Part shown: positions 1 to 9,196 of the stretch, one piece after another
Layout of the letters: each line of letters begins with the position of its first letter
Position numbering within the stretch: the first letter of the stretch is position 1
Source of the DNA: Candidatus Eisenbergiella merdipullorum
GTDB taxonomy: Bacteria > Bacillota > Clostridia > Lachnospirales > Lachnospiraceae
Direction: 5' to 3'
DNA: 34,077 bases
NCBI GenBank assembly: GCA_019118445.1
Contig: DWYY01000129.1
Span: 1 to 34,077 of the forward strand
Program-made: the position numbers and the translations under genes
Notes under the pieces: model-generated
Seen by the model: the letters and a program-made list of their open reading frames with translations, nothing else
The model's database searches: none
What the model was told of the DNA's origin: nothing

Positions 1-1
1 G

Positions 2-628
2 GTTTCCTATGGAAACAATATTGTGGCGTCTGTGAGTGAGGAGCTGGAAGACGAGGTGCGCGGATATATCGGCCATTTTCCGGCCGTCCACTGCTTTGAA
101 ACGCCGAACCTGCATGTCCTGAACGATGCGGTAGAAAAGAAGGGCATGCGCGTCTGTTTCATGGCGGAATATTTCCTGCCGGATCTGAATGCGCAAAAAA
201 GGCTTCCCTGTGATCTTGAGACAAGATTTCTGGACCCTGAGGATCTGGCAGAGCTTTATACACCCCAGTGGAGCAATGCATTATGCGAGAAGCGTAAAGA
301 GCTGGATGTGCTCGCCATGGGCGCTTATGAGGCCGGCCGGCTGGTCGGGCTGGCTGGATGCTCAGCGGACTGTGAGACCATGTGGCAGATCGGGATCGAT
401 GTGGCGGAAAGCCATAGGCGGCGGGGAATCGCCTCTTCTCTGGTCTCCGGGCTGGCGCTTGCGGCCCTGGAACGGGGAAAGGTTCCTTTTTACTGCGCGG
501 CCTGGTCGAATATCCGGTCTGTGCGGACCGCTATCCGCTGCGGTTTCCGTCCGGCCTGGGTGGAGCTGACCGTGAAGAAACGGGAATTTGTGGATGCCAT
601 GAATGCGCCGGATAGCTCCATCAGATAA
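2..628 (+). CDS. GNAT family N-acetyltransferase (5' end outside window)
   Basis: This is the C-terminal part of a GCN5-related acetyltransferase, which transfers an acetyl group from acetyl-CoA to an unknown amine. The reading frame is open to the window edge, so the GTG at 23 is probably internal and the true start lies upstream. The acetyl-CoA binding core is visible around residues 125-150 (IGIDVAESHRRRGIASSL), with an R-R-x-G-I-A loop typical of the pyrophosphate-binding motif A. A motif B-like segment follows (AWSNIRSVRTAIRCGF), which is the usual GNAT ending. The gene stops directly at a bidirectional terminator and converges with rpsT. The substrate cannot be inferred. Confidence 0.8.
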   Translation, partial: VSYGNNIVASVSEELEDEVRGYIGHFPAVHCFETPNLHVLNDAVEKKGMRVCFMAEYFLPDLNAQKRLPCDLETRFLDPEDLAELYTPQWSNALCEKRKELDVLAMGAYEAGRLVGLAGCSADCETMWQIGIDVAESHRRRGIASSLVSGLALAALERGKVPFYCAAWSNIRSVRTAIRCGFRPAWVELTVKKREFVDAMNAPDSSIR

Positions 629-677
629 AAAAAGTCCCGCTCCTGCATGACGGTACAGGAACGGGACTTCTTTTTTC
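627..677. terminator. Bidirectional intrinsic terminator between the GNAT gene and rpsT
   Basis: A 13-bp stem (633-645 with 656-668, one mismatch at 640/661) is flanked by an A-run on the left and a T-run on the right. It therefore has a U-tract in both directions and serves two convergent genes. Confidence 0.85.
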
Positions 678-685
678 TGTATGGA

Positions 686-949
686 TTAAGCCATCTGGTT
701 TACAGCCTTGGCGAGGCGGGAAACCTTTCTGGATGCCGTATTCTTATGAAATACGCCTTTGGTGCAGGCCTTGTCGATCGTAGCGGTAGCGGCAACGAGC
801 GCACTCTGCGCTGCAGCCTTGTCTCCGGTCTCGATCGCTGCGTACACCTTCTTAACGGCGGTCTTCGCACCAGACTTGATAGACTTGTTTCTTTCAGCCT
901 TAGTTCTGTTTACCAGGATCCTCTTCTTTGCAGATTTGATGTTAGCCAA
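686..949 (-). CDS. rpsT: 30S ribosomal protein S20
   Basis: This gene encodes small-subunit protein S20, which binds 16S rRNA early in 30S assembly. With a TTG start at 949 the product is 87 residues, the normal length, and begins with the family signature ANIKSAKKRI followed by the basic helix-rich body. The longer frame opening at 970 is rejected because its extra codons contain the Shine-Dalgarno GGAGGTGA, which is correctly spaced for the TTG. A rare start codon fits the known tight control of S20 synthesis. It is transcribed leftward from its own promoter and ends at a shared bidirectional terminator. Its position next to gpr-spoIIP-lepA is the classic Firmicutes arrangement. Confidence 0.97.
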   Translation of the reverse strand: MANIKSAKKRILVNRTKAERNKSIKSGAKTAVKKVYAAIETGDKAAAQSALVAATATIDKACTKGVFHKNTASRKVSRLAKAVNQMA

Positions 950-1039
950 GATACTCACCTCCATTTTCAAGTGAATTTTTCCATTGAAAATGTTTCATTA
1001 AACCCGGACACGGTCGTTCTAATGGAAACATACAAATGT

Positions 1040-1068
1040 ATTCTATCGGACGTCCCCGATTCTGTCAA
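1040..1068 (-). promoter_or_regulatory. Vegetative promoter of rpsT
   Basis: Read on the minus strand, a perfect TTGACA (1063-1068) lies 17 bp from TAGAAT (1040-1045). The leader to the TTG start is about 85 nt. Confidence 0.88.
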
Positions 1069-1175
1069 TACATATTTTGTTTGAATTTGCAAAAAATAGA
1101 TACCGTTATGGGATGCAGGCGCCGCCGCAGGCGGACTGCATAATTTAAAGTAAAGAAAAGAGCGGGAGAGTACAG

Positions 1176-2087
1176 ATGAGTTGTTTTCAGGTGAGGACTG
1201 ACCTGGCTCTGGAAGCCAGGGAGGGCATTGCGGATGCGGACGGGGAGCTGAGAGGGGTCCGGGTGGAAGAATACCGGAATGAAAAGAGCGAGGTGAACAT
1301 CACAAAGGTCATCATTGATACCAGAAACGGTGCGAGAGCGATGGGTAAGCCGATGGGCACATATATCACTCTGGAGGCCCCGGCCTTAAATGAGCCGGAT
1401 GAGGATTATCACCGGGAAGTGTCCGAGGAGCTGGCAGAACAGATCCGCACGCTGCTGCCTGAGGAGAAGGAAGAAAAGTCCGTCCTTGTGGTGGGGCTTG
1501 GAAACCGGGACGTGACGGCGGATGCGCTGGGGCCTGAAGTGGTGGATAATCTTTTCATCAACCGTCATGTGGTGCTGGAATACGGAAAAGCTGCTTACGG
1601 AAAGGAAAAAATGAATCTCATCAGCAGCCTGGTCCCGGGCGTGACGGCAATGACGGGAATGGAATCCGCCGAGATCATCAAGGGCGTGGTGGAGCAGACC
1701 GCTCCGGATGTGGTGCTGGTGGTGGATGCCCTGGCGGCGAGAAGCACGAAGCGGCTGAACCGGACGATCCAGATTTCTGACGCAGGGATCCATCCCGGAT
1801 CCGGTGTGGGAAATCACCGGAACGCCATTACCAGGGAAAGCCTGGGGATCCCGGTGATCGCTATCGGCGTGCCTACGGTGGTGGATGCCGCGACCATCGT
1901 AGGGGATGCGATTGAAAGCATGGCTAGAGAAAGCGGGGAAAACAATACTCTTTTTCACCGGGATCATCCCAAGGCGATCTCCGAACTGAATAACATGTAT
2001 GTGACGAGCAAGGATATCGACGAAACGGTAAAGCGCCTCAGCTTTACCATCTCGGAAGCGATCAACATCGCGCTGCAGATCGCGTGA
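1176..2087 (+). CDS. gpr: Germination protease GPR (peptidase family A25)
   Basis: GPR is the spore protease that degrades small acid-soluble proteins at germination. It is made in the forespore as a zymogen. The N-terminal signature VRTDLALE is clear. The two aspartates known to be essential in the Bacillus enzyme correspond to Asp116 (TADALGP) and Asp184 (VDALAAR), both conserved. The HPGSGVGN and GVPTVVDA blocks are intact. At 303 residues it is shorter than the roughly 370-residue Bacillus proteins because a C-terminal insertion is missing. The segment before VRTDLA is only five residues, against about 15 in Bacillus, so the autoprocessing propeptide is minimal. The start is ATG at 1176, with GGGAGAG about 6 nt upstream. 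It is followed after 42 nt by spoIIP. Confidence 0.96.
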   Translation: MSCFQVRTDLALEAREGIADADGELRGVRVEEYRNEKSEVNITKVIIDTRNGARAMGKPMGTYITLEAPALNEPDEDYHREVSEELAEQIRTLLPEEKEEKSVLVVGLGNRDVTADALGPEVVDNLFINRHVVLEYGKAAYGKEKMNLISSLVPGVTAMTGMESAEIIKGVVEQTAPDVVLVVDALAARSTKRLNRTIQISDAGIHPGSGVGNHRNAITRESLGIPVIAIGVPTVVDAATIVGDAIESMARESGENNTLFHRDHPKAISELNNMYVTSKDIDETVKRLSFTISEAINIALQIA

Positions 2088-2094
2088 AGCGTCG

Positions 2095-2124
2095 GAATAA
2101 ACCGGAAACGAAGCCGCATATATT
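2095..2124 (+). promoter_or_regulatory. Possible sporulation-sigma promoter in front of spoIIP
   Basis: GAATAA (2095-2100), a 16-bp spacer and CATATATT (2117-2124) fit the CATANNNT -10 and ATA-containing -35 of sigma-E-type promoters. The predicted transcript would begin at about 2130, on the annotated ATG itself. Confidence 0.4.
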
Positions 2125-2129
2125 TCCCT

Positions 2130-3524
2130 ATGAGTGGTAAGTGGAACGGGAAAAGGATTTTTCATATCTTCGTACTGGTGCTTGCGGGAGTGGCCCTCGC
2201 GGACCTTCTGCTTCTTAGAGGGGATGGGCGGAAGGAGGACGCAGAAAGCGGGGGCGCATTTTCCTGGAAGACGGCACTGTCTGAAAAACTCGGACAGGAG
2301 CTTTTGGATCAGTGGATTCCTGCATTTTCCTTCGCTGCCCAGGGTGGGGGCGCCGGCGGAGAGGCCCTTTTCCAGGGAATCTTGGGACAGCAGTCCCCGT
2401 TCCTGGCATACGGGCTGGAGGGCGGCGGCGGAGCGGACGGGCTTCAGACGGAGAGCGGGAGCACGCGTGAAAAGATCCTTCTTCAGGAGGGTGCAAGCGA
2501 GGACGAGGAAAGTGAGACTGGTGACGCCCTTGATATGCCGCAGGGGGAAGAGGGCAGGTTATGGCTGGATGAAGAGACCCGGAAGAAGCTTCAGGAAGAA
2601 AATCAGACAGGACAGGTCACGGAAGAGGATAGCGCACAGGAGGACGGCTCCGGGGAAGTGGTTTCCGGCAATGGAACGGACGCTCCGGAAGGAACGGTGC
2701 CTGCGGACGCGTTCGGCTTCGTGAAGGCGCAGACGCGTTCCCAGGAATATGACTGGAGTTATTATCAGGATTTTGATGCGCTGATCAAGGGCTTTTATGC
2801 GGTGGATTCCACGACGGAGGCGAGCCCGGATCAGATACAGCTCGATCAGCTTCTGGGAAAGGATCTGACGGTTGAAAAGAATCCGGATGTACCGCAGATC
2901 TTGATCTACCATACCCATTCTCAGGAGACTTTTGTGGATTCCGTGCCGCAAGATACCTCCACCAGTATCGTCGGAGCAGGAGAGCTTCTGGCGCAGATCC
3001 TGCGGGAGGAATATGGTTATAATGTGATCCACGATACCGGAGAATACGACGTGGCAAGCAGGGACAATGCCTATTCCGTTTCTCTTCCTGCCATCAGGCA
3101 GATCCTGGAGGAGAATCCGACCATAGAGGTGGTGATCGACCTGCACCGGGACGCGGTGTCCGAGGGGAAGCTGGTGACGGAGCTGAACGGAAAGCCTACT
3201 GCCACCTTTATGTTTTTTAACGGCCTTTCCTATACGAAAGCAGCAGGAAATATCGCCTATCTGGAGAACCCGTACATAGAGGAGAACCTGGCCTTTTCTT
3301 TTCAGATGCAGGTCATTGCGAACGAATATTACCCCGGGCTGACCAGAAGGATCTATTTGAAAGGCTATCGTTACAACATGCATCTGAGACCGAGAAGCCT
3401 GCTGATCGAGCTGGGAGCGCAGACCAATACGGTGGAGGAGATCATGAATGCCTGTGCGCCCATCGCGCATATCCTGGATATGGAGCTGTCGGGGACAGGA
3501 GCCTCCTGGAGGACGCAGGAATAG
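2130..3524 (+). CDS. spoIIP: Stage II sporulation protein P (peptidoglycan amidase/endopeptidase)
   Basis: SpoIIP works with SpoIID and SpoIIM to degrade septal peptidoglycan during engulfment, anchored in the mother-cell membrane. A single N-terminal membrane segment spans residues 9-27. A poorly conserved, glycine- and acid-rich region (about 40-200) follows, and then the catalytic SpoIIP domain (about 255-455). Putative zinc and catalytic residues are visible as His261 and His263 (YHTHSQET), His339 (DLHRDA) and Glu427 (LIELGAQTNT), which matches the family pattern. The ATG at 2130 keeps the membrane segment but has no convincing ribosome binding site. gpr upstream and lepA downstream match the Bacillus order. 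The long acidic linker is the main lineage-specific feature. Confidence 0.95.
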   Translation: MSGKWNGKRIFHIFVLVLAGVALADLLLLRGDGRKEDAESGGAFSWKTALSEKLGQELLDQWIPAFSFAAQGGGAGGEALFQGILGQQSPFLAYGLEGGGGADGLQTESGSTREKILLQEGASEDEESETGDALDMPQGEEGRLWLDEETRKKLQEENQTGQVTEEDSAQEDGSGEVVSGNGTDAPEGTVPADAFGFVKAQTRSQEYDWSYYQDFDALIKGFYAVDSTTEASPDQIQLDQLLGKDLTVEKNPDVPQILIYHTHSQETFVDSVPQDTSTSIVGAGELLAQILREEYGYNVIHDTGEYDVASRDNAYSVSLPAIRQILEENPTIEVVIDLHRDAVSEGKLVTELNGKPTATFMFFNGLSYTKAAGNIAYLENPYIEENLAFSFQMQVIANEYYPGLTRRIYLKGYRYNMHLRPRSLLIELGAQTNTVEEIMNACAPIAHILDMELSGTGASWRTQE

Positions 3525-3533
3525 GCTTTTGTA

Positions 3534-3562
3534 TTGACCGAAGCGGCCGATTTTGCTATACT
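3534..3562 (+). promoter_or_regulatory. Vegetative promoter of lepA
   Basis: TTGACC (3534-3539), a 17-bp spacer and TATACT (3557-3562) place the transcript start near 3569. This excludes the upstream in-frame ATG at 3553 and supports the lepA start at 3619. Confidence 0.85.
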
Positions 3563-3618
3563 TGGCATGTCCGCACAAGGGGTGCGGTGTTTTCGTGAAG
3601 AGTACATCGGAGGAAAAA

Positions 3619-5423
<1,805 letters not shown>

Positions 5424-5433
<10 letters not shown>

Positions 5434-5453
5434 TTTTCCAGGAAATGATTTTT
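5424..5453 (+). repeat. 14-bp tandem duplication at the lepA stop codon
   Basis: The 14-mer CAGGAAATGATTTT occurs at 5424-5437 and again at 5439-5452 (15-bp period). The first copy carries the lepA TGA. The second carries an identical AGGAAATGA before a TTG that opens the long frame of hemW. Confidence 0.85.
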
Positions 5454-5464
5454 GAAAAAACGGG

Positions 5465-5493
5465 TTGCAATCCCGATGTATTTCTGTTATGGT
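5465..5493 (+). promoter_or_regulatory. Probable vegetative promoter of hemW
   Basis: TTGCAA (5465-5470), a 17-bp spacer and TATGGT (5488-5493) predict a transcript start near 5500. This lies downstream of the TTG at 5452, so the promoter points to the ATG at 5518. Confidence 0.6.
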
Positions 5494-5517
5494 AAAAACA
5501 ACGACCGTGATCTGAAC

Positions 5518-6744
5518 ATGAAGAATCCTATCTTATATCAGAAAAAGTCCGAGGGGAGCAGAAGGCCCCTCGGCATCTATCTTCATATCCCTTTCTGTAT
5601 CAGAAAATGCCTGTACTGTGATTTCTTGTCCGCCCCTTCCGATGAAGTGACGAGAGAAAAATATGTGAATGCCCTTCTTGCGGAGATCGACGCGCAGGCG
5701 CCTCTGTATGAAGGCTTTCAGGTTCGTACTGTTTTCTTTGGAGGCGGCACGCCGTCCCTCCTGACGGAAGGACAGACCGCAGCCCTTCTGGAGCGGCTGT
5801 ATCGGAGATTTTCCTTTGCGCCGGAAAATGATCTGGAAATCACCCTGGAGGCCAATCCGGGTACGCTTACGGAAGAAAAGCTCCGGGCTTGGAAGAGATC
5901 AGGCGTGAACCGCCTGAGCATCGGCCTGCAGTCCGCCCATGACGAAGAACTGCGCATCCTGGGGAGGATCCATACCTGGGAGGATTTTCTGCACGGCTAT
6001 GATGCGGCAAGGCGGGCTGGGTTTTCTGATCTCAATATCGACCTGATGTCCTCTCTCCCCGGCCAGAGCGTGGAAAGCTGGATGGATACGCTGGAAAAGA
6101 CTGCCTCCCTTGAACCGGAACATATTTCCGCCTATAGCCTGATCATCGAAGAAGGGACGCCTTTTTATGACTGGTATGGCCCGCATTCCGTTCTTCCGGA
6201 AGGCCGCAGACCCCTTCCCTCTGAGGAGGAGGACAGGCTCATGTATGAACGGACAGGAGAATTCCTGAAACAGAAGGGCTACGGGCGTTATGAGATTTCC
6301 AATTATGCCAGGCAGGGCTTTGCCTGCCGTCATAACCTGTCTTACTGGGAACGGACGGATTATGCGGGGTTTGGCCTGGGAGCGGCATCCCTGAGGGAAA
6401 ACGTGCGCTGGAGCAATACGACGGACATGGCCTGCTATCTGGCGCATTCCGGCGAGCCCGGAGAGGAAACGGCTCTCAAGCGTGATCTGTCGCGGCTTTC
6501 CGTGCAGGAGCAGATGGAGGAATACATGTTCCTGGGGCTCAGGAAAACGGAGGGCGTGAGCGCGGATGTCTTTGAGTGTCTGTACGGGCAGCCGCTGGAG
6601 CAGATTTACGGGCAGGCGGTAAAACGGCTGATCAAGGAAGGGCTTCTTGTCCGATATCGGAAGGAAAACGGGGAACTTTTTTTCAGGCTCAGCAACAGGG
6701 GGATCGACGTGAGCAATCATGTGCTGGCCATGTTCCTGTTCTGA
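5518..6744 (+). CDS. hemW: HemW-type radical SAM protein (putative heme chaperone)
   Basis: The product belongs to the HemN/HemW radical SAM family. The position after lepA and the CxxxCxxC spacing favour HemW, a heme-binding chaperone, over coproporphyrinogen dehydrogenase HemN. The iron-sulfur cysteines are Cys27, Cys31 and Cys34 in HIPFCIRKCLYCDF. They are followed by the GGGTPSLL SAM-binding motif and a C-terminal HemN-type domain with KQKGYGRYEISNYA and HNLSYWERTDYAGFG. The ATG at 5518 gives 408 residues, close to the usual 380-400. The frame is open back to a TTG at 5452 with an AGGAAA site, but that start would precede the predicted promoter. No strong ribosome binding site is visible before 5518. 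Confidence 0.9.
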   Translation: MKNPILYQKKSEGSRRPLGIYLHIPFCIRKCLYCDFLSAPSDEVTREKYVNALLAEIDAQAPLYEGFQVRTVFFGGGTPSLLTEGQTAALLERLYRRFSFAPENDLEITLEANPGTLTEEKLRAWKRSGVNRLSIGLQSAHDEELRILGRIHTWEDFLHGYDAARRAGFSDLNIDLMSSLPGQSVESWMDTLEKTASLEPEHISAYSLIIEEGTPFYDWYGPHSVLPEGRRPLPSEEEDRLMYERTGEFLKQKGYGRYEISNYARQGFACRHNLSYWERTDYAGFGLGAASLRENVRWSNTTDMACYLAHSGEPGEETALKRDLSRLSVQEQMEEYMFLGLRKTEGVSADVFECLYGQPLEQIYGQAVKRLIKEGLLVRYRKENGELFFRLSNRGIDVSNHVLAMFLF

Positions 6745-6770
6745 CGAGCCGCAAATCCGCATGGGTACTG

Positions 6771-6799
6771 GCACTTTGCCGCGCTGGAGCACATAGAAT
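6771..6799 (+). promoter_or_regulatory. Sporulation-type (sigma-E/sigma-K) promoter of sigK
   Basis: CATAGAAT (6792-6799) matches the CATANNNT -10 box. GCAC (6771-6774) lies 17 bp upstream, as in sigma-K promoters. The predicted transcript start near 6807 leaves a short leader with GGGGG before the TTG at 6828. This is consistent with mother-cell expression and autoregulation. Confidence 0.5.
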
Positions 6800-6827
6800 A
6801 GTATTAAACTGACTATGGGGGCTCCTT

Positions 6828-7481
6828 TTGAAAACCTTTCTGAAACCATTGTCGAAAGAAGAGGAAAGAGAGTGCCTTCAGGCACTGAAGGGGAGTGACG
6901 GCGTAAAAGCCAGGGAAGCCAAGCAGAAGCTGATAGAACGAAATCTGCGGCTGGTAGCCCATATCGCGAAGAAGTATCAGAATGTGGATGAGGACATGGA
7001 GGATCTGATCTCCATCGGCACCATTGGCCTGATCAAGGCTGTGGATTCCTTTGACGCCGCAAAAAACAGCAAGCTTGCGACTTATGCTGCAAGGTGCATC
7101 GACAACGAGCTTCTGATGATGCTTAGGAGCAAAAAGAAAACTTCCCGGGAGGTCTCCCTTTATGAACCGATCGGAACGGACCGTGAGGGAAATGAGATCA
7201 GCCTTCTGGATGTGACGGCGCAGGAAATGCCTGACATCGTGGAGCGTCTGGAACTGGAGCGCAGCATCGGAAAGCTGGCCGGCCTGATCGATTCCCTCCT
7301 GACGGAGCGGGAGAAGGAGATCATCTGTCTCCGCTACGGGCTGTACGGGGGCGAGGAAGTGACCCAGAGAGAGATCGGGAAAAAAATGAACATTTCACGC
7401 AGCTATGTTTCCAGGATTGAAAAAAGGGCGCTTCTGAAGCTGCGCGAAGGCTTTGAAAGGCAGGATGCCGGCCTGCCGTGA
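6828..7481 (+). CDS. sigK: Late mother-cell RNA polymerase sigma factor K, without pro-sequence
   Basis: This sigma-70 family protein most resembles sigma-K, which drives spore coat genes in the mother cell. Region 2 is at about residues 35-105 (NLRLVAHIAKKY, EDLISIGTIGLIKAVDSF, LATYAARCIDNELLM). Region 4 has the helix-turn-helix TQREIGKKMNISRSYVSRIEKRAL. The internal SLYEPIGTDREGNEISLLDV stretch is typical of sigma-E/sigma-K. An in-frame TGA at 6810 and a GGGGG site 6 nt before the TTG at 6828 fix the start, so the protein begins MKTFLKPLSKEEE. The hydrophobic pro-sequence of roughly 20 residues that is removed from Bacillus pro-sigma-K is therefore absent, as in some other Clostridia. It follows hemW by 83 nt and carries its own promoter-like element. 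Confidence 0.88.
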   Translation: MKTFLKPLSKEEERECLQALKGSDGVKAREAKQKLIERNLRLVAHIAKKYQNVDEDMEDLISIGTIGLIKAVDSFDAAKNSKLATYAARCIDNELLMMLRSKKKTSREVSLYEPIGTDREGNEISLLDVTAQEMPDIVERLELERSIGKLAGLIDSLLTEREKEIICLRYGLYGGEEVTQREIGKKMNISRSYVSRIEKRALLKLREGFERQDAGLP

Positions 7482-7494
7482 ACACATCTGACGG

Positions 7495-7563
7495 ACAGAT
7501 CAAAACGAACAGTTCAGAACAGACAGATCAAAACGAACAATTCAGAACAGACAGATCAAAAAG
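7495..7563 (+). repeat. 28-bp tandem repeat between sigK and comM
   Basis: Two copies of a 28-bp unit (7495-7522 and 7523-7550) differ at one base. A third copy is truncated after about 11 bases. The unit begins ACAGATCAAAACGAAC. The repeat lies in the gap between sigK and comM and, by its frame, could be read as a low-complexity extension of comM from 7478. Confidence 0.9.
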
Positions 7564-7633
7564 AATTTCCGAAAAACAGGATAGGCCGTTTGAACGGCAG
7601 AAAAAATGGCAAGGAGGATACAAAAAGAAAAGA

Positions 7634-9178
7634 ATGTACAGCACGATCATAACCGGAGGGCTTCACGGGCTGGACTGCTATCTGGCCCGTGTGGAAGTAG
7701 ACTGTTCAAGAGGGCTGCCGGGCTTTGAGATGGTGGGCCTTTTGGGAAGCGAAGTGAAGGAGGCAAGAGAGAGGATCCGGGTGGCTCTCCGGAATGCGGA
7801 CATCGATCTGCCTCCCTTAAAGATCACCGTAAATATCTCCCCCGCCAGCCTGCATAAGGAAGGGACCTTTTATGACCTGCCTGTTGCTGCGGGTATTCTG
7901 GCAGCGCAGGGGCTGATCCTGCCGGAGGAGACGGAACGCGTCATGATCGCGGGGGAACTGGGGCTGAACGGGGAAGTCCGGCCGGTAAGAGGGATCCTGC
8001 CCATGGTCCTGGAAGCCAGAAAGCAGGGGATCAGGCGCTGCATCATTCCGGAGGAAAATCTTTCCGAAGCGCGGCTGGTAGAAGGAATCTGCCTGAAGGG
8101 AATTCGGAAACTGTCCCGGCTGGAAGAGGCGCTCAGGGAAGAAGGCGAAACGGTCTGCCGGAAGCCTGTCCCCATAAAAGGGATTACGGACGGTCCGGAC
8201 TTTGGGGAGATACAGGGCCAGGAAGGGGTAAAAAGGGCTGCCGCAGCGGCTGCGGCAGGCTTCCATCACATGCTCATGGTCGGGCCTCCGGGCGCGGGAA
8301 AGACCATGATCGCGCGCTGCCTGCCGTCTATCCTTCCGCCGATGACGGAAGAGGAGAGGCTGGAGGCGGCTTCCATCTACAGTGTGGCGGGGCTTCCTGC
8401 CGGGGATTTCCTGTCAGGAACAGCCCGTCCCTTTGTGGCTCCCCATCATACGGTAACAGGGCGGGCGCTGACCGGAGGCGGGCAGGTGCCGAGGCCCGGC
8501 GCCATCAGCCTGGCGCACAGAGGGATTTTGTTCCTGGACGAGCTGGCGGAATTTAAAAGGACCACGCTGGACCTTCTCCGCCAGCCGCTGGAAGAGAAAC
8601 AGGTCCGGATCTTACGAAGCAGCGGGGCCTATTGCTATCCTGCCGATTTCATGCTGGTGGCGGCCATGAATCCCTGTCCCTGCGGATATTATCCGGACAG
8701 GAACCGCTGCCGCTGCTCACCCGGTCAGATCTCCCGGTATTTATCCGGGATCTCAGGCCCCATCCTGGACCGCATGGATATCTGTGCAGAGGTAGAACGG
8801 GTGAAGTTTGGCGAGCTGATGAACCGGGGAAAAGAGCCCGGAACGGACAGCCGGACGCTGCGCGGCAGGGTGTTGGAAGCCAGAAAACGGCAGGAACACC
8901 GTTTTTTGCAGGACCCCATGCTGCCTGAGCATATCCGGTACAATTCCCAGATGGGACTTAAAGAGCTGGATCGTTTCTGCCCGCTGGGACTTTCCGAACA
9001 GAAATTTCTGGAGCAGATGTTTGAAAAGCTCGGCCTGACGGCGCGTTCCTGCCACCGTCTCCTGCGGGTAGCGCGGACCCTGGCAGATCTGGACGGGGAG
9101 GAGCGGATCGGAAAGGCTCATCTGAGCGAAGCGGCCTGCTATCGTCTGGCAGCCGGAAAATATCCGGGAACGGCATAG
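7634..9178 (+). CDS. comM: YifB/ComM family Mg-chelatase-like AAA+ ATPase
   Basis: ComM-family proteins are hexameric AAA+ helicases. In Vibrio, ComM promotes branch migration when transformed DNA is integrated. The N-terminal domain begins MYSTIITGGLHGLDCYL and contains the LPGFEMVGL and GTFYDLPVA motifs. The AAA+ core has Walker A GPPGAGKT at residues 217-224 and Walker B ILFLDELAEF. The Mg_chelatase C-terminal domain ends the 514-residue protein. The ATG at 7634 matches the family start. An AAGGAGG lies 16 nt upstream, farther than usual. The frame is open to a GTG at 7478, but the extra 52 residues come from a tandem repeat and look non-coding. It is directly followed by dprA, giving a natural-transformation gene pair. 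Confidence 0.94.
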   Translation: MYSTIITGGLHGLDCYLARVEVDCSRGLPGFEMVGLLGSEVKEARERIRVALRNADIDLPPLKITVNISPASLHKEGTFYDLPVAAGILAAQGLILPEETERVMIAGELGLNGEVRPVRGILPMVLEARKQGIRRCIIPEENLSEARLVEGICLKGIRKLSRLEEALREEGETVCRKPVPIKGITDGPDFGEIQGQEGVKRAAAAAAAGFHHMLMVGPPGAGKTMIARCLPSILPPMTEEERLEAASIYSVAGLPAGDFLSGTARPFVAPHHTVTGRALTGGGQVPRPGAISLAHRGILFLDELAEFKRTTLDLLRQPLEEKQVRILRSSGAYCYPADFMLVAAMNPCPCGYYPDRNRCRCSPGQISRYLSGISGPILDRMDICAEVERVKFGELMNRGKEPGTDSRTLRGRVLEARKRQEHRFLQDPMLPEHIRYNSQMGLKELDRFCPLGLSEQKFLEQMFEKLGLTARSCHRLLRVARTLADLDGEERIGKAHLSEAACYRLAAGKYPGTA

Positions 9179-9196
9179 TGGGAAAGGAAGGGCGGA

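Noticed and set aside
1115-1139. GC-rich hairpin (CCGCC-GCA-GGCGG with outer GCAG/CTGC) upstream of gpr
   Set aside because: It has no U-tract, and no upstream gene on the + strand needs a terminator here. It may be incidental in a GC-rich gap.
1139-1147. CATAATTTA as a sigma-G/sigma-F -10 box for gpr
   Set aside because: No acceptable -35 element lies at the required distance, so I did not call a promoter.
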